DNA of 64,000 bases from Deltaproteobacteria bacterium (GCA_018399745.1 JAGYNZ010000010.1:1-64000); one strand, 5' to 3'; counted from the first letter of the stretch, positions 19,172-28,731 are shown. Numbers and translations: made by a program. The notes: generated by a model not told the origin, from the letters alone.

Positions 19172-19292
19172 AACCCGGTTCATTCGACAATATATGGTAA
19201 ATGGTAGGTTGCATAATTTGCTAATTGAAATTGATTCTAAGAAACTATCTAGCATTTTTTTAGTCCTTTGATCTAAATAAGTCAACCCGGTT
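19172..19292. repeat. Two AACCCGGTT motifs flanking the operon leader
   Basis: The 9-bp near-palindrome AACCCGGTT occurs at 19172-19180 and again at 19284-19292, where it overlaps the candidate -35 element. Spacing between the starts is 112 bp. A pair like this could be an operator, but no regulator is identified. Confidence 0.4.
19257..19285 (-). promoter_or_regulatory. Candidate sigma-70 promoter of the Hdr/Flx operon
   Basis: On the minus strand a TTGACT -35 element (19280-19285) is separated by 17 bp from a TAAAAA -10 element (19257-19262). It lies about 110 bp upstream of the hdrD-like start, which has a GGAGGG ribosome-binding site. The -10 element is imperfect. Confidence 0.5.
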
Positions 19293-19352
19293 TTTTTACA
19301 AATATGTGGAGCACTATAAGAATCGCATCAATAATGAGGGTCAGTAAAGCAT

Positions 19353-20546
19353 CTATTCCCGCACGCTGATTCGTGAAATCGACTCTTCCCCCCGTATCAA
19401 AAGGATGAAAGACAAGATCCCTGCTGTCATTATTATTGCCCCCAGGGGGAACGCATTCTTGAGACCAAAATAATCCATGATAATACCGGCAAAAAAAGAA
19501 CCTAGCAACATTCCCAGGCTGTGCCCCATTGTCAGAAGTCCCATGATTGATCCCATGGATTTGGTTTCATTGCCTTTTATTACACAAAGCGCCATTACCG
19601 GGGGAGTTGACAATCCACCTCCAACTCCAAAGAGGACATCCGCAACAATTATATCCCAAAATCCCTCTGCCCATGAAAATGAATATATTGCGTAAACGAT
19701 TATCAGGCAGCCGGATATAATCATATACTTTTTGTTAAGCCGGTCAGCCAGCAGGCCCATCGGCACCTGCAACATTCCGCTTATACATACTCCCAGCATG
19801 ACAAGAATCCCGATCAAGGAACCTGAAAACCCGAACTCTAAATCCACATAAACGGGCAGGAAGCACCATATGATTCCAATGCAGAATATATAGCAAAGCC
19901 TTAAAATGAACAGTCCTGCTACAACCCTGTCCTTTAATAGCCCGGTAATCAAAGCCGGAGACCTATCCCTTCTCGCAACCCTTTCAGAACTGACAGGCGG
20001 CAGCAGGAAAAGGCTTAACATGCAGCCTATAAATGCAAGAATACCCATAGACGCAAAGGCTGAATTCAGGCTGAATTTATCACTGATCACCCCACCTGCA
20101 ATAGGGCCGATGCTCAGGCTAAGAAACAGGGACAGATTAAAAAGACCCATATAAAAACCCTCGCTCCCTTCAGGTGTGATATCTCCTATATAGGCCTGTG
20201 CAACCGGCATGATCATGGCAGACGCCATACCCTGTAAAAATCTTATGGCAATCAATGAATTGACATCGGATGAAAACATGAATGCAATCGAAACCAATGT
20301 ATAGCCAAGCAGACCTGCGACAATAAAAGGCTTGCGCCCTTTTCTGTCTGAAGTCTTGCCAAAATATGGCAGTAGAAAAGTTCGTGAGAGGGAGAACGCA
20401 CCGAAGATCAGGCTTATATAAAGACCAGTAGCTCCAAGATTATGGGCATATACCGGCAGAAGCGGGACCACTATTCCCACGCCTGTAACAGACGTAAAAA
20501 TGGAAAAGAAAATAGTCGCAAATATCTTTTTGTCAGATAAATTCAT
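19353..20546 (-). CDS. Major facilitator superfamily transporter
   Basis: This 397-residue inner-membrane protein has about 12 hydrophobic segments and the MFS loop 2-3 motif GKTSDRKGRKPFI, repeated in weaker form in the second half (GLLADRLNKKYMI). Motif C-like glycine/proline helices are also present (SIGPIAGGVISDKF). It resembles drug- or metabolite-efflux MFS proteins (DHA1 type), but the substrate is not deducible. It follows nadA on the same strand with a gap of about 105 bp, so co-transcription is possible but not assured. Confidence 0.85.
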   Translation of the reverse strand: MNLSDKKIFATIFFSIFTSVTGVGIVVPLLPVYAHNLGATGLYISLIFGAFSLSRTFLLPYFGKTSDRKGRKPFIVAGLLGYTLVSIAFMFSSDVNSLIAIRFLQGMASAMIMPVAQAYIGDITPEGSEGFYMGLFNLSLFLSLSIGPIAGGVISDKFSLNSAFASMGILAFIGCMLSLFLLPPVSSERVARRDRSPALITGLLKDRVVAGLFILRLCYIFCIGIIWCFLPVYVDLEFGFSGSLIGILVMLGVCISGMLQVPMGLLADRLNKKYMIISGCLIIVYAIYSFSWAEGFWDIIVADVLFGVGGGLSTPPVMALCVIKGNETKSMGSIMGLLTMGHSLGMLLGSFFAGIIMDYFGLKNAFPLGAIIMTAGILSFILLIRGEESISRISVRE

Positions 20547-20651
20547 ATGAGAGGGGAGGGGACCGGAAAATAATGCTTTTTACTCGGCGTGAAACGTATC
20601 AATCAATCGAAATCGGCCAATATGACTACTTTTGATTTTTTTGATAGAAGT

Positions 20652-21566
20652 TCAGTCCCGAGGCACGGCCATCATACGTTCTACGGCCTTGAGGGCTCTT
20701 AAACGAATCGGTTCGGGCAAAATAATTACCGGCCCTTCTGTCTGAAGCGCCCTCAACAACTCCTTCAGGCCTGTTTTTTTCATGTCTTTACAGATCATTT
20801 CGGAAGAAGCGGCATAAAATTGTTTCGCCGGGTTTTGCTTTTTCAACTGATGTAATAGTCCTACCTCTGTAGCAACAATGAATTCCTTTGCCTTGGATTC
20901 CGCTGCAAAGATGAGCATGCCGCTGGTACTCCTTACCGCGTCCGCCATGTCCAGCACCTCGGGAACACATTCGGGATGCGCCATCAGCAGTGCCTCAGGA
21001 TGAGCGGCTTTTGCCTTCTTGATCTGGTCAATAGTGAGTTCATTGTGAATCGGGCAATAGCCGGACCAGTAATGGATCTTTTTATCTGTGTGCCTCTGCG
21101 CCCACATTGCCAAATTTTTGTCCGGGGTCATAAGGACTTCAGTTGCCTTTAAAGATTTAACGACCTGCACTGCGTTTGCTGAGGTGCAGCAGATATCGCT
21201 TTCTGCCTTTACTTCGGCTGTAGAATTTACATATGTGACCACAGGAATGCCTGGATACTTTGCTTTCTCAGCCTTAAGTTCTGAGGCGTTCAGCATATCA
21301 GCCATACCACAACCCGCATTTTTTACGGGCAGTATCACCTTTTTATCCGGGCATACAATGGCGGCGGTCTCAGCCATAAAACGGACTCCGCAAAATATTA
21401 TGATATCGGCTTCAGTCTCTGATGCCTGGATACTCAGGGCCAGAGAATCCCCTGTGAGGTCTGCAATATCCTGAACCTCAGGCACCTGGTAATTGTGAGC
21501 CAGAATAATAGCGTTTTTCTCTTTTGCTAATTCACGGATTTTTCCGGCTAACTCTTTATTAGACAT
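20652..21566 (-). CDS. nadA: Quinolinate synthase
   Basis: This 304-residue enzyme condenses iminoaspartate with dihydroxyacetone phosphate to quinolinate in NAD synthesis. Signatures include ILAHNYQVPEVQDIAD, FCGVRFMAET, the CCTSANAV segment and HPECVPEVLDMAD. The three conserved cysteines that bind its oxygen-sensitive [4Fe-4S] cluster can be placed at about residues 80-85 (CGV), 127-170 and near the C-terminal MICKDMKK. It starts 15 nt after lolA ends and is probably in the same operon. nadB and nadC are not in the window. Confidence 0.95.
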   Translation of the reverse strand: MSNKELAGKIRELAKEKNAIILAHNYQVPEVQDIADLTGDSLALSIQASETEADIIIFCGVRFMAETAAIVCPDKKVILPVKNAGCGMADMLNASELKAEKAKYPGIPVVTYVNSTAEVKAESDICCTSANAVQVVKSLKATEVLMTPDKNLAMWAQRHTDKKIHYWSGYCPIHNELTIDQIKKAKAAHPEALLMAHPECVPEVLDMADAVRSTSGMLIFAAESKAKEFIVATEVGLLHQLKKQNPAKQFYAASSEMICKDMKKTGLKELLRALQTEGPVIILPEPIRLRALKAVERMMAVPRD

Positions 21567-21581
21567 CTTGCTCTCCTGACC

Positions 21582-22265
21582 TCAATCCTCAGAACCATCT
21601 GCACGGTAGATTTCTGCACCCTGAGGCGGAGCAAACTGGAAAAGATCGTCTGAAAGGCCCTTATTGACCTTGGCATTGCTAAATACTAGATGTGTTTTTC
21701 CACCTAACAGGTCTTCCAGCCACATCTCCCTTATCAGATGTGTGTCAGGATCCAGGACAATCCATATCGCGCATACCTCCGGTACCGTATCCCTCGGAAT
21801 AAGCTTCAGCATCCATCTGGCCTCTGGTTGATCTTTTTGAGGATTTTCTACTTTAAAATAGCGCTTTATGTCGCCTTTTCCGAAAAAAAAGGCCTTGCTT
21901 ATCTCAGTTGAAAGTAATTGATTCCTGGGAAGTATCATTACCTGATTTGCTTCCTTCTCATATACATATACCTCTTGCCCGCTAGTAACAATGAGCTGCG
22001 GTTCCGGTGTACTATATTCCCAGCGCATTCGGTGTGGACGGCTGAAATAGACCCTTCCTTCTGCCTTGAGGCCTTCTGAAGAACCAGCGGCAAACGTCTC
22101 CTGTCTGAAATCGGCCGTGATATCAGTCGTGTTTTCGTACTTTTTTTGCAGCAGTGCTATAAGAGTTTGTGCACGATCTGAAAGACTCTCTGCCATAGAT
22201 TTTGGAACTGGAGTAAACAGCATAACTACAAGTAATAAAACATAAAATAAGCGCACATTGTGCAT
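21582..22265 (-). CDS. lolA: Outer-membrane lipoprotein carrier protein LolA
   Basis: This 227-residue periplasmic protein has a signal peptide (about residues 1-25, ending KSMAES) and the LolA pattern: TADFRQETF, GRVYFSRPHRMRWEYSTPEPQLIVTSGQEVYVYE, and the C-terminal FSNAKVNKGLSDDLFQF. LolA carries lipoproteins from the LolCDE complex to the outer membrane, so its presence indicates a diderm cell. It is divergent from the DUF1178 gene and is the first gene of lolA-nadA. Confidence 0.9.
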   Translation of the reverse strand: MHNVRLFYVLLLVVMLFTPVPKSMAESLSDRAQTLIALLQKKYENTTDITADFRQETFAAGSSEGLKAEGRVYFSRPHRMRWEYSTPEPQLIVTSGQEVYVYEKEANQVMILPRNQLLSTEISKAFFFGKGDIKRYFKVENPQKDQPEARWMLKLIPRDTVPEVCAIWIVLDPDTHLIREMWLEDLLGGKTHLVFSNAKVNKGLSDDLFQFAPPQGAEIYRADGSED

Positions 22266-22590
22266 AATTACGTCTCCATTTGAATATCAAACGATATCTT
22301 GTTCGAATACTAAAGTATTTTTTCAGGTTAATCCAGCATTACCTATGTTTTATATTAGATTTGATATATTTAGGGCAAATTTAAAAAATTTCTTATACGA
22401 ATTTCAACGATCACATTGTCCAATTCATGACTTTTCGTTAATACATGTCCAAAAATAGAGGCTTCTATACGCTTAACTTCTTGGACACGGGATATGAAAA
22501 TTATTTCGATCTGTGCGGTTTCGCTGGTTTTTTTTATGCCCGGCCCTGCAGATTGCGTTTCCATTCACAAAGTGTTATCAGTCATAAATT
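22266..22590. other. Divergent promoter region, no gene seen
   Basis: These 325 AT-rich bp separate lolA (minus) from the DUF1178 gene (plus). They must hold both promoters, but I could not choose convincing -35/-10 elements. No RNA gene or inverted repeat stands out. Confidence 0.5.
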
Positions 22591-23013
22591 ATGATAGCCT
22601 TTGATTTACGTTGCGACCAAGATCATACCTTTGAAGCCTGGTTTCAAGATGGACAGGCGTATGAGACACAGAGGGAAAAGGGTCTGTTGACTTGTCCCGT
22701 CTGTGGCAGCAACAGGGTCAAGAAAATTCCCTCTGCAGTTGCAGTATGTAAGAGGTATATGGGAAAAGACGGATGTACCTCGAAAGCGGTCTTAAGTGAG
22801 GTGCTTAATAATATCTATACTATAGTAAAAGAAAATACAGAGGACGTTGGAGCAGCATTCGCACAAGAGGCCCTTAAAATACATTATGGTGTGATTGAGA
22901 GTCGCAACATAAGGGGAGTTACTACACCTGATGAAGAAAAAATTCTTAAGGAAGAAGGAATTTCCTTTATGAAAATTCCAATACCGGAAAAAATTTCTAC
23001 AAAGGGCCATTGA
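22591..23013 (+). CDS. DUF1178 family protein
   Basis: This 140-residue protein matches DUF1178. It starts MIAFDLRCDQDHTFEAWF and has a zinc-ribbon-like half site (CPVCGS near residue 36) followed by VKKIPSAVAV. A helical C-terminus contains the conserved ARGVTTPDEEKILKEEGI-like segment seen in the family. The function is unknown. It is followed by an FKBP gene 13 nt later, so the two are probably translated from one transcript leading toward the menaquinone genes. Confidence 0.82.
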   Translation: MIAFDLRCDQDHTFEAWFQDGQAYETQREKGLLTCPVCGSNRVKKIPSAVAVCKRYMGKDGCTSKAVLSEVLNNIYTIVKENTEDVGAAFAQEALKIHYGVIESRNIRGVTTPDEEKILKEEGISFMKIPIPEKISTKGH

Positions 23014-23026
23014 AATAACCATAGAT

Positions 23027-23491
23027 ATGGAAAAAAAGGTTTTACTTCGTGTTGAATATGGAAGACTGGTAGAAATGGAATATCAAGTCAGGTTATCATC
23101 AGGGAAAATAGTGGATTCCTCTGAAAAGTCAGGGGGATCAGTAACTTTTATATGCGGAAAGGGAAATTTTCCCAAACCTGTCGAGGAAAATATTGTAGGG
23201 CTTGCTCCAGGAGAAAAAAAGGTGATATTTGTCTCCCCAAACCACACCTATGGACACTACGATCCACGGAAGATATCACTGGTGGCCCTGGAAAGGATTT
23301 CAGGCAAAGCGGAAGTGGGCAAGGTGGTCAAGGTCTCCGATGAATATGGCTTAAGACGACCAGCTTTAGTCAAGTCCCTTTGGGGAAGCGCCATTATGTT
23401 GGACTTTAACCATCCCCTGGCCGGCAAGACCTTACATTTTGAAGTATTTGTAAAAGATGTGCGCGTTACTACAACACAAGAGGATATTTAG
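23027..23491 (+). CDS. FKBP-type peptidyl-prolyl isomerase (SlyD/SlpA-like)
   Basis: This 154-residue protein has the SlyD-like FKBP fold. The N-terminal strand VEMEYQVRLSSGKIVDSS is followed by EENIVGLAPGEKKVIFVSPNHTYGHYD, with the inserted flap domain in the middle, then FNHPLAGKTLHFEVFVKDV at the end. Such proteins isomerise proline bonds and act as folding helpers. It lacks the metal-binding histidine-rich tail of SlyD. It lies between DUF1178 and mqnE. Confidence 0.82.
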   Translation: MEKKVLLRVEYGRLVEMEYQVRLSSGKIVDSSEKSGGSVTFICGKGNFPKPVEENIVGLAPGEKKVIFVSPNHTYGHYDPRKISLVALERISGKAEVGKVVKVSDEYGLRRPALVKSLWGSAIMLDFNHPLAGKTLHFEVFVKDVRVTTTQEDI

Positions 23492-23569
23492 TCAAAAGCC
23501 ATTTAATTTAACCTGATAAAATTATACACGATCCCTTTTCCCCCATCGATTTAGAGGTAGTTTTAGACT

Positions 23570-24655
23570 ATGAAAAAAGCCATTCAAAAAGCAGGACTGT
23601 CTGAGATATACGAAAAGGTCCTGTCCGACACTCGCTTAAGCGCTGAAGATGGAGCAATGCTTTTCTCCACCAGTCATCTGCCGGCCCTTGGTTATTTGGC
23701 CAATCTAGTAAGAGAAAAGTTCAACGGCAACCAAGCCTATTATATATATAATCAGCACATAAACTATTCTAATATTTGTATAAATTTGTGTAAATTCTGC
23801 GCCTTCGGAAAGGAAAAAAACCACCCGGAGGCCTATGAGATGTCCATAGAAGATATAGTCTCTAAAATAAGAGAGAGACATGCCGAACCCATCACAGAGG
23901 TACACATTGTCGGCGGATTGCATCCAGATCTCCCTTACCAATATTATATTGACATGATTAAGGCCATAAAGGACGAAAGACCTGAGATCCACATCCAGGC
24001 CTTTACCTGTGTAGAGATAGCACATTTGGCAGCCATTTCGGGTCAGTCAACTGCCGAGACTTTGGAAGATCTTATACGAGCTGGTTTGGGATCCATTCCT
24101 GGTGGAGGAGCAGAGGTCTTCAGTACCAGAATACGGGAAAAGCTCTGTCCCAGGAAGCTCCCTGGAAAAGACTGGCTTGATGTTGCGAGGACCTCCCATA
24201 AAGCAGGTCTCAGGACCAATGCCACCATGCTTTACGGACATATTGAGACAATATCTGAACGGATCGAGCATCTGCTGGCCCTGAGAGAGGCCCAGGACGA
24301 GACAGGCGGATTTTTGTGTTATATCCCTCTTGCCTTTCACCCCAAAAACACAAAGCTGGAATACCTTGCATCCACTGGCGGGGTGGATGATATTAAAAAT
24401 ATTGCTGTATCACGACTCATGCTCGATAACTTTTCACATATCAAGGCCTATTGGGTAATGCTTGGGCCAAAGGTTGCTCAAATCGCCCTGTCTTTTGGTG
24501 CGGACGATTTAGACGGCACCGTCTTGGAAGAAAAGATTACCCATATGGCAGGGGCAGATACCTCCCAAGCTATGACCCGTGCAGAAATTGAATATCTTAT
24601 TAAACAGGCAGGGAGAGATCCGATAGAGCGTGACACTCTCTACGAGCCGGTCTGA
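23570..24655 (+). CDS. mqnE: Aminodeoxyfutalosine synthase
   Basis: This 361-residue radical SAM enzyme joins 3-[(1-carboxyvinyl)oxy]benzoate to the adenosyl group of SAM, forming aminodeoxyfutalosine in menaquinone synthesis. The cluster motif is CINLCKFC in HINYSNICINLCKFCAFGK (about residues 62-80). HIVGGLHPDLPYQYY and IPGGGAEVFS are family blocks. MqnE and MqnC are paralogues; the AFGK context after the cluster, and the pairing with a second gene carrying the MqnC variant, favour MqnE here. It is the first gene of a tight menaquinone operon. Confidence 0.9.
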   Translation: MKKAIQKAGLSEIYEKVLSDTRLSAEDGAMLFSTSHLPALGYLANLVREKFNGNQAYYIYNQHINYSNICINLCKFCAFGKEKNHPEAYEMSIEDIVSKIRERHAEPITEVHIVGGLHPDLPYQYYIDMIKAIKDERPEIHIQAFTCVEIAHLAAISGQSTAETLEDLIRAGLGSIPGGGAEVFSTRIREKLCPRKLPGKDWLDVARTSHKAGLRTNATMLYGHIETISERIEHLLALREAQDETGGFLCYIPLAFHPKNTKLEYLASTGGVDDIKNIAVSRLMLDNFSHIKAYWVMLGPKVAQIALSFGADDLDGTVLEEKITHMAGADTSQAMTRAEIEYLIKQAGRDPIERDTLYEPV

Positions 24656-24668
24656 GACCACTTCCACC

Positions 24669-25781
24669 ATGATTGCCCCCATAATATCAAGGCTTCGGTC
24701 GGGCAGACGTCTTTCAGGCGACGAAGCCCTCGTACTTTATAAAGAGGCAGACCTGAATGTACTTGGCCAGCTTGCCGACGAGATAAGGCTGAAGCTGCAT
24801 CCAAACCCTATTGTCACATATGTCATAGACCGGAACATCAACTATACCAATATATGCATATCAGGTTGCAAGTTCTGCGCTTATTACCGTGCCCCTGGTG
24901 ACACTTCGGGCTATGTGCTTTCCCGAAAAGAATTGGCTGAGAAGTTAAAAGAGACAAAATCGCTCGGGGGTACTCAGATCCTGCTGCAAGGGGGGCTCCA
25001 TCCCGACCTTCCCCTTTCATTTTATGAAGAAATGCTCTCTTTTATAAAAGATGGTTTTGCAATCCATTGTCACGCCTTTTCTCCTCCTGAGATTGTTCAT
25101 ATTGCCAATATTTCCTCTCTGTCTATAAAAGAGGTCCTGGTTAGGCTCATTGAAGCCGGTCTCGATTCCATCCCGGGAGGCGGAGCGGAAATCCTGACAG
25201 ACAGAGTGAGAAAGCAGATCTCCCCGAGAAAGGCCTCAACTGATGAGTGGCTTAATGTAATGGAGACAGCCCACGGCTTAGGGCTTAAGACCACTGCCAC
25301 CATGATGTACGGGCATGTGGAGAGGCTGGATGAAAGAATCGAACACCTTTTGCGTCTTAGAGACCTTCAAGACCGCACAGGCGGATTTACGGCCTTTATA
25401 GCCTGGCCCTTTCAACCCCAAAATACTGCTCTTGACGTTAAGCCATCTACTGGACAGGAGTATTTGAGACTAATTTCCATAGCCAGAATTGTTCTGGATA
25501 ACTTCCCGAACCTTCAGGCCTCATGGGTTACACAGGGTCCAAAAGTGGCGCAGATCGCCCTGTTTTTTGGGGCCAACGATTTTGGCAGCACAATGATTGA
25601 GGAAAATGTAGTCGCAGCGGCCGGGGTAAGTCATAGACTCTCGGAAGCAGAAATACGCAGAATCGTAACAAGTGCAGGCTTTCAACCCCGTCAGCGTCTG
25701 ATGGACTATACCTTATTTCATGAATCCGGTTCTAACGTGCAGGGTAAAAAAATGTGCATTGATCAGCAAACGTTCGATTGA
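24669..25781 (+). CDS. mqnC: Cyclic dehypoxanthinyl futalosine synthase
   Basis: This radical SAM enzyme cyclises dehypoxanthine futalosine. The cluster motif is CISGCKFC in NINYTNICISGCKFCAYYR, and IPGGGAEILTDRVRKQISPRK is typical. The ATG at 24669 gives a normal N-terminus (370 residues); a GTG at 24630, overlapping mqnE by 26 nt and preceded by GGGAGAG, is an alternative. The overlap suggests translational coupling to mqnE. The two paralogues share about the same fold and probably arose by duplication. Confidence 0.9.
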   Translation: MIAPIISRLRSGRRLSGDEALVLYKEADLNVLGQLADEIRLKLHPNPIVTYVIDRNINYTNICISGCKFCAYYRAPGDTSGYVLSRKELAEKLKETKSLGGTQILLQGGLHPDLPLSFYEEMLSFIKDGFAIHCHAFSPPEIVHIANISSLSIKEVLVRLIEAGLDSIPGGGAEILTDRVRKQISPRKASTDEWLNVMETAHGLGLKTTATMMYGHVERLDERIEHLLRLRDLQDRTGGFTAFIAWPFQPQNTALDVKPSTGQEYLRLISIARIVLDNFPNLQASWVTQGPKVAQIALFFGANDFGSTMIEENVVAAAGVSHRLSEAEIRRIVTSAGFQPRQRLMDYTLFHESGSNVQGKKMCIDQQTFD

Positions 25782-25795
25782 GATAGTCCCAAACG

Positions 25796-27109
25796 GTGAA
25801 CTTTGAATCTGTGAGTTCCTATATTAAATCGCCAAATAGCCAAATCACCGAATCACCTAATTCCCTCTGTCTTCACATAGCTAGATGGGTGGTTCCTGTC
25901 TCAAGACATCCTATAGAAAATGGGGCAATAGCGACCTTTAAAGGGAAAATAATAGATGTGGGACCGGCATCGGAGATTCGCTCGAGCTATTCGGCAGATA
26001 TAAAAGACCATGGAGACTCCATACTTTGTCCTGCTTTGATAAACACCCACTCGCACCTTGAACTCTCTCCCCTCAAACGGCATTTTTCTCCAAGCAGCTC
26101 TTTTGTTGGCTGGGTGAGGTCACTGGTTGAGGCCCGAGACCAAATCAGAGCTGAAGATTGGGTTCCAGCCATATCTTCAGCCATCAGGGAGATGCGGAAA
26201 AACGGGATTATTGCTGTTGGTGACGTTGGCAATTTGGATATTATACCACTTTTTTTTTCCAGCAAAAATGATGGCACATGGCCTTTCAGCGGCATTTTCT
26301 TTCATGAACTGATATGCCCGGCACCGAATGGAGCGGAGGAAGAGATTTTTCTCAGTGCTCCTTTTGTAAACGGAAAAATTAATGAACCTATGGATATCCC
26401 AAGGCCTTCTTTTCACTATTCGTTTTCCGCCCATGCGCCTTATTCTGTGGCGCCCTCAGTCCTCAAGGCCATCAAGGCCTGGGATCGGAGCCATAATATG
26501 CCATTTTCCATTCACGTGGCCGAATCTGAAGATGAGATAGAGTTTCTGCAGGGCGGCCATGGCCCCCTGATAGAACTCATGAAAGAAAAGGGACACTGGC
26601 CGCTGGATTATGATCTCCCCAAAGTATCTCCTGTAAGGTATCTTGAATCTTTGGGGCTTCTTGACAGGCATACAGTCTGTGTTCATTGTGTTCAAGTTGA
26701 CCGGGATGACATTGCAATACTGGCAAAAACCGGGGCCGGAGTTTGTCTATGTCCCCGGAGCAATATGTTTTTAGGAGTAGGTGCAGCTCCTTCGGAAGAG
26801 CTATATGCCGCCGGGGTATCGCTGGCCCTTGGCACTGACAGCCTTGCAAGCAACGACCAGCTTTCCATTTTCGCCGAAATGGCGAGCCTTTCAGAGGTGG
26901 CCCCATGCCTTCCTCCCGAGGCCATTTTCAGAGCAGGCACTCGTGGCGGGGCTAAGGCCCTTGGTATCTCAGGGGAAGTGGGGAGTCTGGCGGAAGGTAA
27001 AAACGCGACATTTTTGTCAGTAGAGTCCGGTCCCGTTGGTGTTAAAGAGGTCTTAGAATTCCTTGTCCATGAAGGATACAAAAAATTGGGTTATTGGATA
27101 ATTGGGTAA
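25796..27109 (+). CDS. mqnX: Aminodeoxyfutalosine deaminase (amidohydrolase)
   Basis: This 437-residue metal-dependent amidohydrolase has the zinc-binding NTHSHLE motif near residue 83, FSAHAPYSV, VHVAESEDEIEFL and the GTDSLASN motif. In this operon it is best read as the enzyme that deaminates aminodeoxyfutalosine to futalosine. The start is uncertain: the GTG at 25796 was used, but the first 25 or so residues come from a repeat-like tract (AAATAGCCAAATCACC), and recognisable homology begins at LHIARWVVPVS. The last codons also lie in a repeat tract (ATTGGGTTATTGGATAATTG). Confidence 0.82.
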   Translation: MNFESVSSYIKSPNSQITESPNSLCLHIARWVVPVSRHPIENGAIATFKGKIIDVGPASEIRSSYSADIKDHGDSILCPALINTHSHLELSPLKRHFSPSSSFVGWVRSLVEARDQIRAEDWVPAISSAIREMRKNGIIAVGDVGNLDIIPLFFSSKNDGTWPFSGIFFHELICPAPNGAEEEIFLSAPFVNGKINEPMDIPRPSFHYSFSAHAPYSVAPSVLKAIKAWDRSHNMPFSIHVAESEDEIEFLQGGHGPLIELMKEKGHWPLDYDLPKVSPVRYLESLGLLDRHTVCVHCVQVDRDDIAILAKTGAGVCLCPRSNMFLGVGAAPSEELYAAGVSLALGTDSLASNDQLSIFAEMASLSEVAPCLPPEAIFRAGTRGGAKALGISGEVGSLAEGKNATFLSVESGPVGVKEVLEFLVHEGYKKLGYWIIG

Positions 27110-27134
27110 TTGAAGAGGTAAAAGCGTAATAATA

Positions 27135-27995
27135 ATGATACAAGAGACCAGCCACGTTCAGTGTGCCAAAGTGGGCATTGTGAACTTTATCAACACGTCG
27201 CCTATCTATATCCCCTGGCAGGAAATGGGTACTCTAAAAGGATGGGTGGTGGAAGAGGCGCCCCCTACCTGTTTGAACAGACATTTGGTCCGGGGAAAAT
27301 TGGATGCAGGCAGTATCTCCTCCTTTGCATACGGCCTCGATTCAGACAGATATTATATATTGCAGGACCTTAGTATAAGTGCCACCGGACCAGTAGGTAG
27401 TGTGATCCTTCTCAGCAAGGTTCCACTTGAAGAACTTCATGAAAAACTTGTGCTGTTGACTTCTCAATCCGCAACATCCGTCAACCTTTTGTACATAATA
27501 CTTGAAGACTTTTTAGGAATTAGGCCCATATTCAGAACAGGAAATTTTAAAGAAATGTCGACAAATCCAGTGGCCCAGGCATACCTTGCCATAGGAGATG
27601 AGGCCCTGAGGCTGAGCTTCAACAGAGACAATCTTTTTCGGTCGGATCTGGCTAAAATTTGGCTGGACTATACAGGTCTGCCTTTTGTTTTCGCCGTGTG
27701 GGCAGTCAGGGAAGAAAGCTGGATTGCATGGCCAGATAAAATACGTCTTCTCCATAGACGTCTCAGCGAATGCTATCATAAAGGCATGAAGGAACTGGAG
27801 CGTATAAGCAATCTGGTTGCTCCCAGGATACCGATGGCCTCATCAGACTGTCTGGAATACCTTAAAGGCATAGAACTTGATTTTTCAGAAGAGAAGCAGA
27901 AGGGGTTACTTCACTTCTTCCAATTGCTGCATGATCGCGATGATTTTCCCAGGGTCTTGGAGTTGAAAATGTTGCCTTTTGTTAATTCCAATTAA
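27135..27995 (+). CDS. mqnA: Chorismate dehydratase
   Basis: This 286-residue protein matches MqnA, which dehydrates chorismate to 3-[(1-carboxyvinyl)oxy]benzoate, the first step of the futalosine pathway. Family features are KVGIVNFINTSPIY, SSFAYGLDSDRYYILQDLSISATGPVGSVILLSK and GDEALRL. The fold is a periplasmic-binding-protein type but without a signal peptide, as expected for the cytoplasmic enzyme. It lies 3 nt before the methyltransferase gene. Confidence 0.9.
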   Translation: MIQETSHVQCAKVGIVNFINTSPIYIPWQEMGTLKGWVVEEAPPTCLNRHLVRGKLDAGSISSFAYGLDSDRYYILQDLSISATGPVGSVILLSKVPLEELHEKLVLLTSQSATSVNLLYIILEDFLGIRPIFRTGNFKEMSTNPVAQAYLAIGDEALRLSFNRDNLFRSDLAKIWLDYTGLPFVFAVWAVREESWIAWPDKIRLLHRRLSECYHKGMKELERISNLVAPRIPMASSDCLEYLKGIELDFSEEKQKGLLHFFQLLHDRDDFPRVLELKMLPFVNSN

Positions 27996-27998
27996 ACA

Positions 27999-28709
27999 AT
28001 GATACCATCAGGAAAGGAGAAAAAGCTCTTTGTACGGAATAAGTTCGCCTCTGTTTCCAGGAGATATGATCTCTTAAATGGATTGCTAAGTTTTTATATA
28101 GACCATTACTGGAGATGGGTAACCACGCGAGAGTTTGCTGAGTTTAAGCAGGGTCCTATACTGGACCTTTGCGCTGGAACCATGCCACTTTCTGCTGAAA
28201 TTGTGAGGCAGATAGAACGTCCGGTGGTGGCTGTGGATTTCTGTTATGAGATGCTCCATCATGGGAAGCTTCAATGGAAAAATGGCAGCAAGAAGCCTAA
28301 ATGTATAGTCCCCGTGTGCGGTGATGGGGAATGCCTGCCACTCCATGACTTGAAATTTCAGGGGATAACAATAGCCTTTGGTATCAGGAATCTCAGCCGG
28401 CCGGAACAGGGTCTCAGAGAGATGTTAAGGGTGCTGAAAACAGGAGGAAAACTTGCGATTCTCGAATTCTCGCGTCCGAAAAATCGTTTTTTTTCTCCGA
28501 TATACAAGTTCTATCTGCATAAGCTCCTTCCTTTTGTGGCTGGCAGCATCTCAGAAGATAGGGAGGCCTATCGCTATCTGGCAGATTCCATACAGGGCTT
28601 TTATGAACCTGAGATCCTGGCCGCAATGATGAAAGATGTGGGATTCAGAGAGGTCAGGCACAGACCTCTTACAATGGGTATTGTCACCTTATATACAGGG
28701 CGGAACTAG
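27999..28709 (+). CDS. menG: UbiE/MenG-type demethylmenaquinone methyltransferase
   Basis: This 236-residue SAM methyltransferase has the UbiE pattern: [22 protein letters not shown] at the N-terminus, motif I ([15 protein letters not shown]), [32 protein letters not shown] and the C-terminal [19 protein letters not shown]. It carries out the last step of menaquinone synthesis, ring C-methylation. Motif I ends TMPLS rather than TGDxA, a small deviation. It is the last of five menaquinone genes; mqnB and mqnD are not present. Confidence 0.87.
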   Translation: MIPSGKEKKLFVRNKFASVSRRYDLLNGLLSFYIDHYWRWVTTREFAEFKQGPILDLCAGTMPLSAEIVRQIERPVVAVDFCYEMLHHGKLQWKNGSKKPKCIVPVCGDGECLPLHDLKFQGITIAFGIRNLSRPEQGLREMLRVLKTGGKLAILEFSRPKNRFFSPIYKFYLHKLLPFVAGSISEDREAYRYLADSIQGFYEPEILAAMMKDVGFREVRHRPLTMGIVTLYTGRN

Positions 28710-28731
28710 CTTTAATCCGTTACAGACTGCT

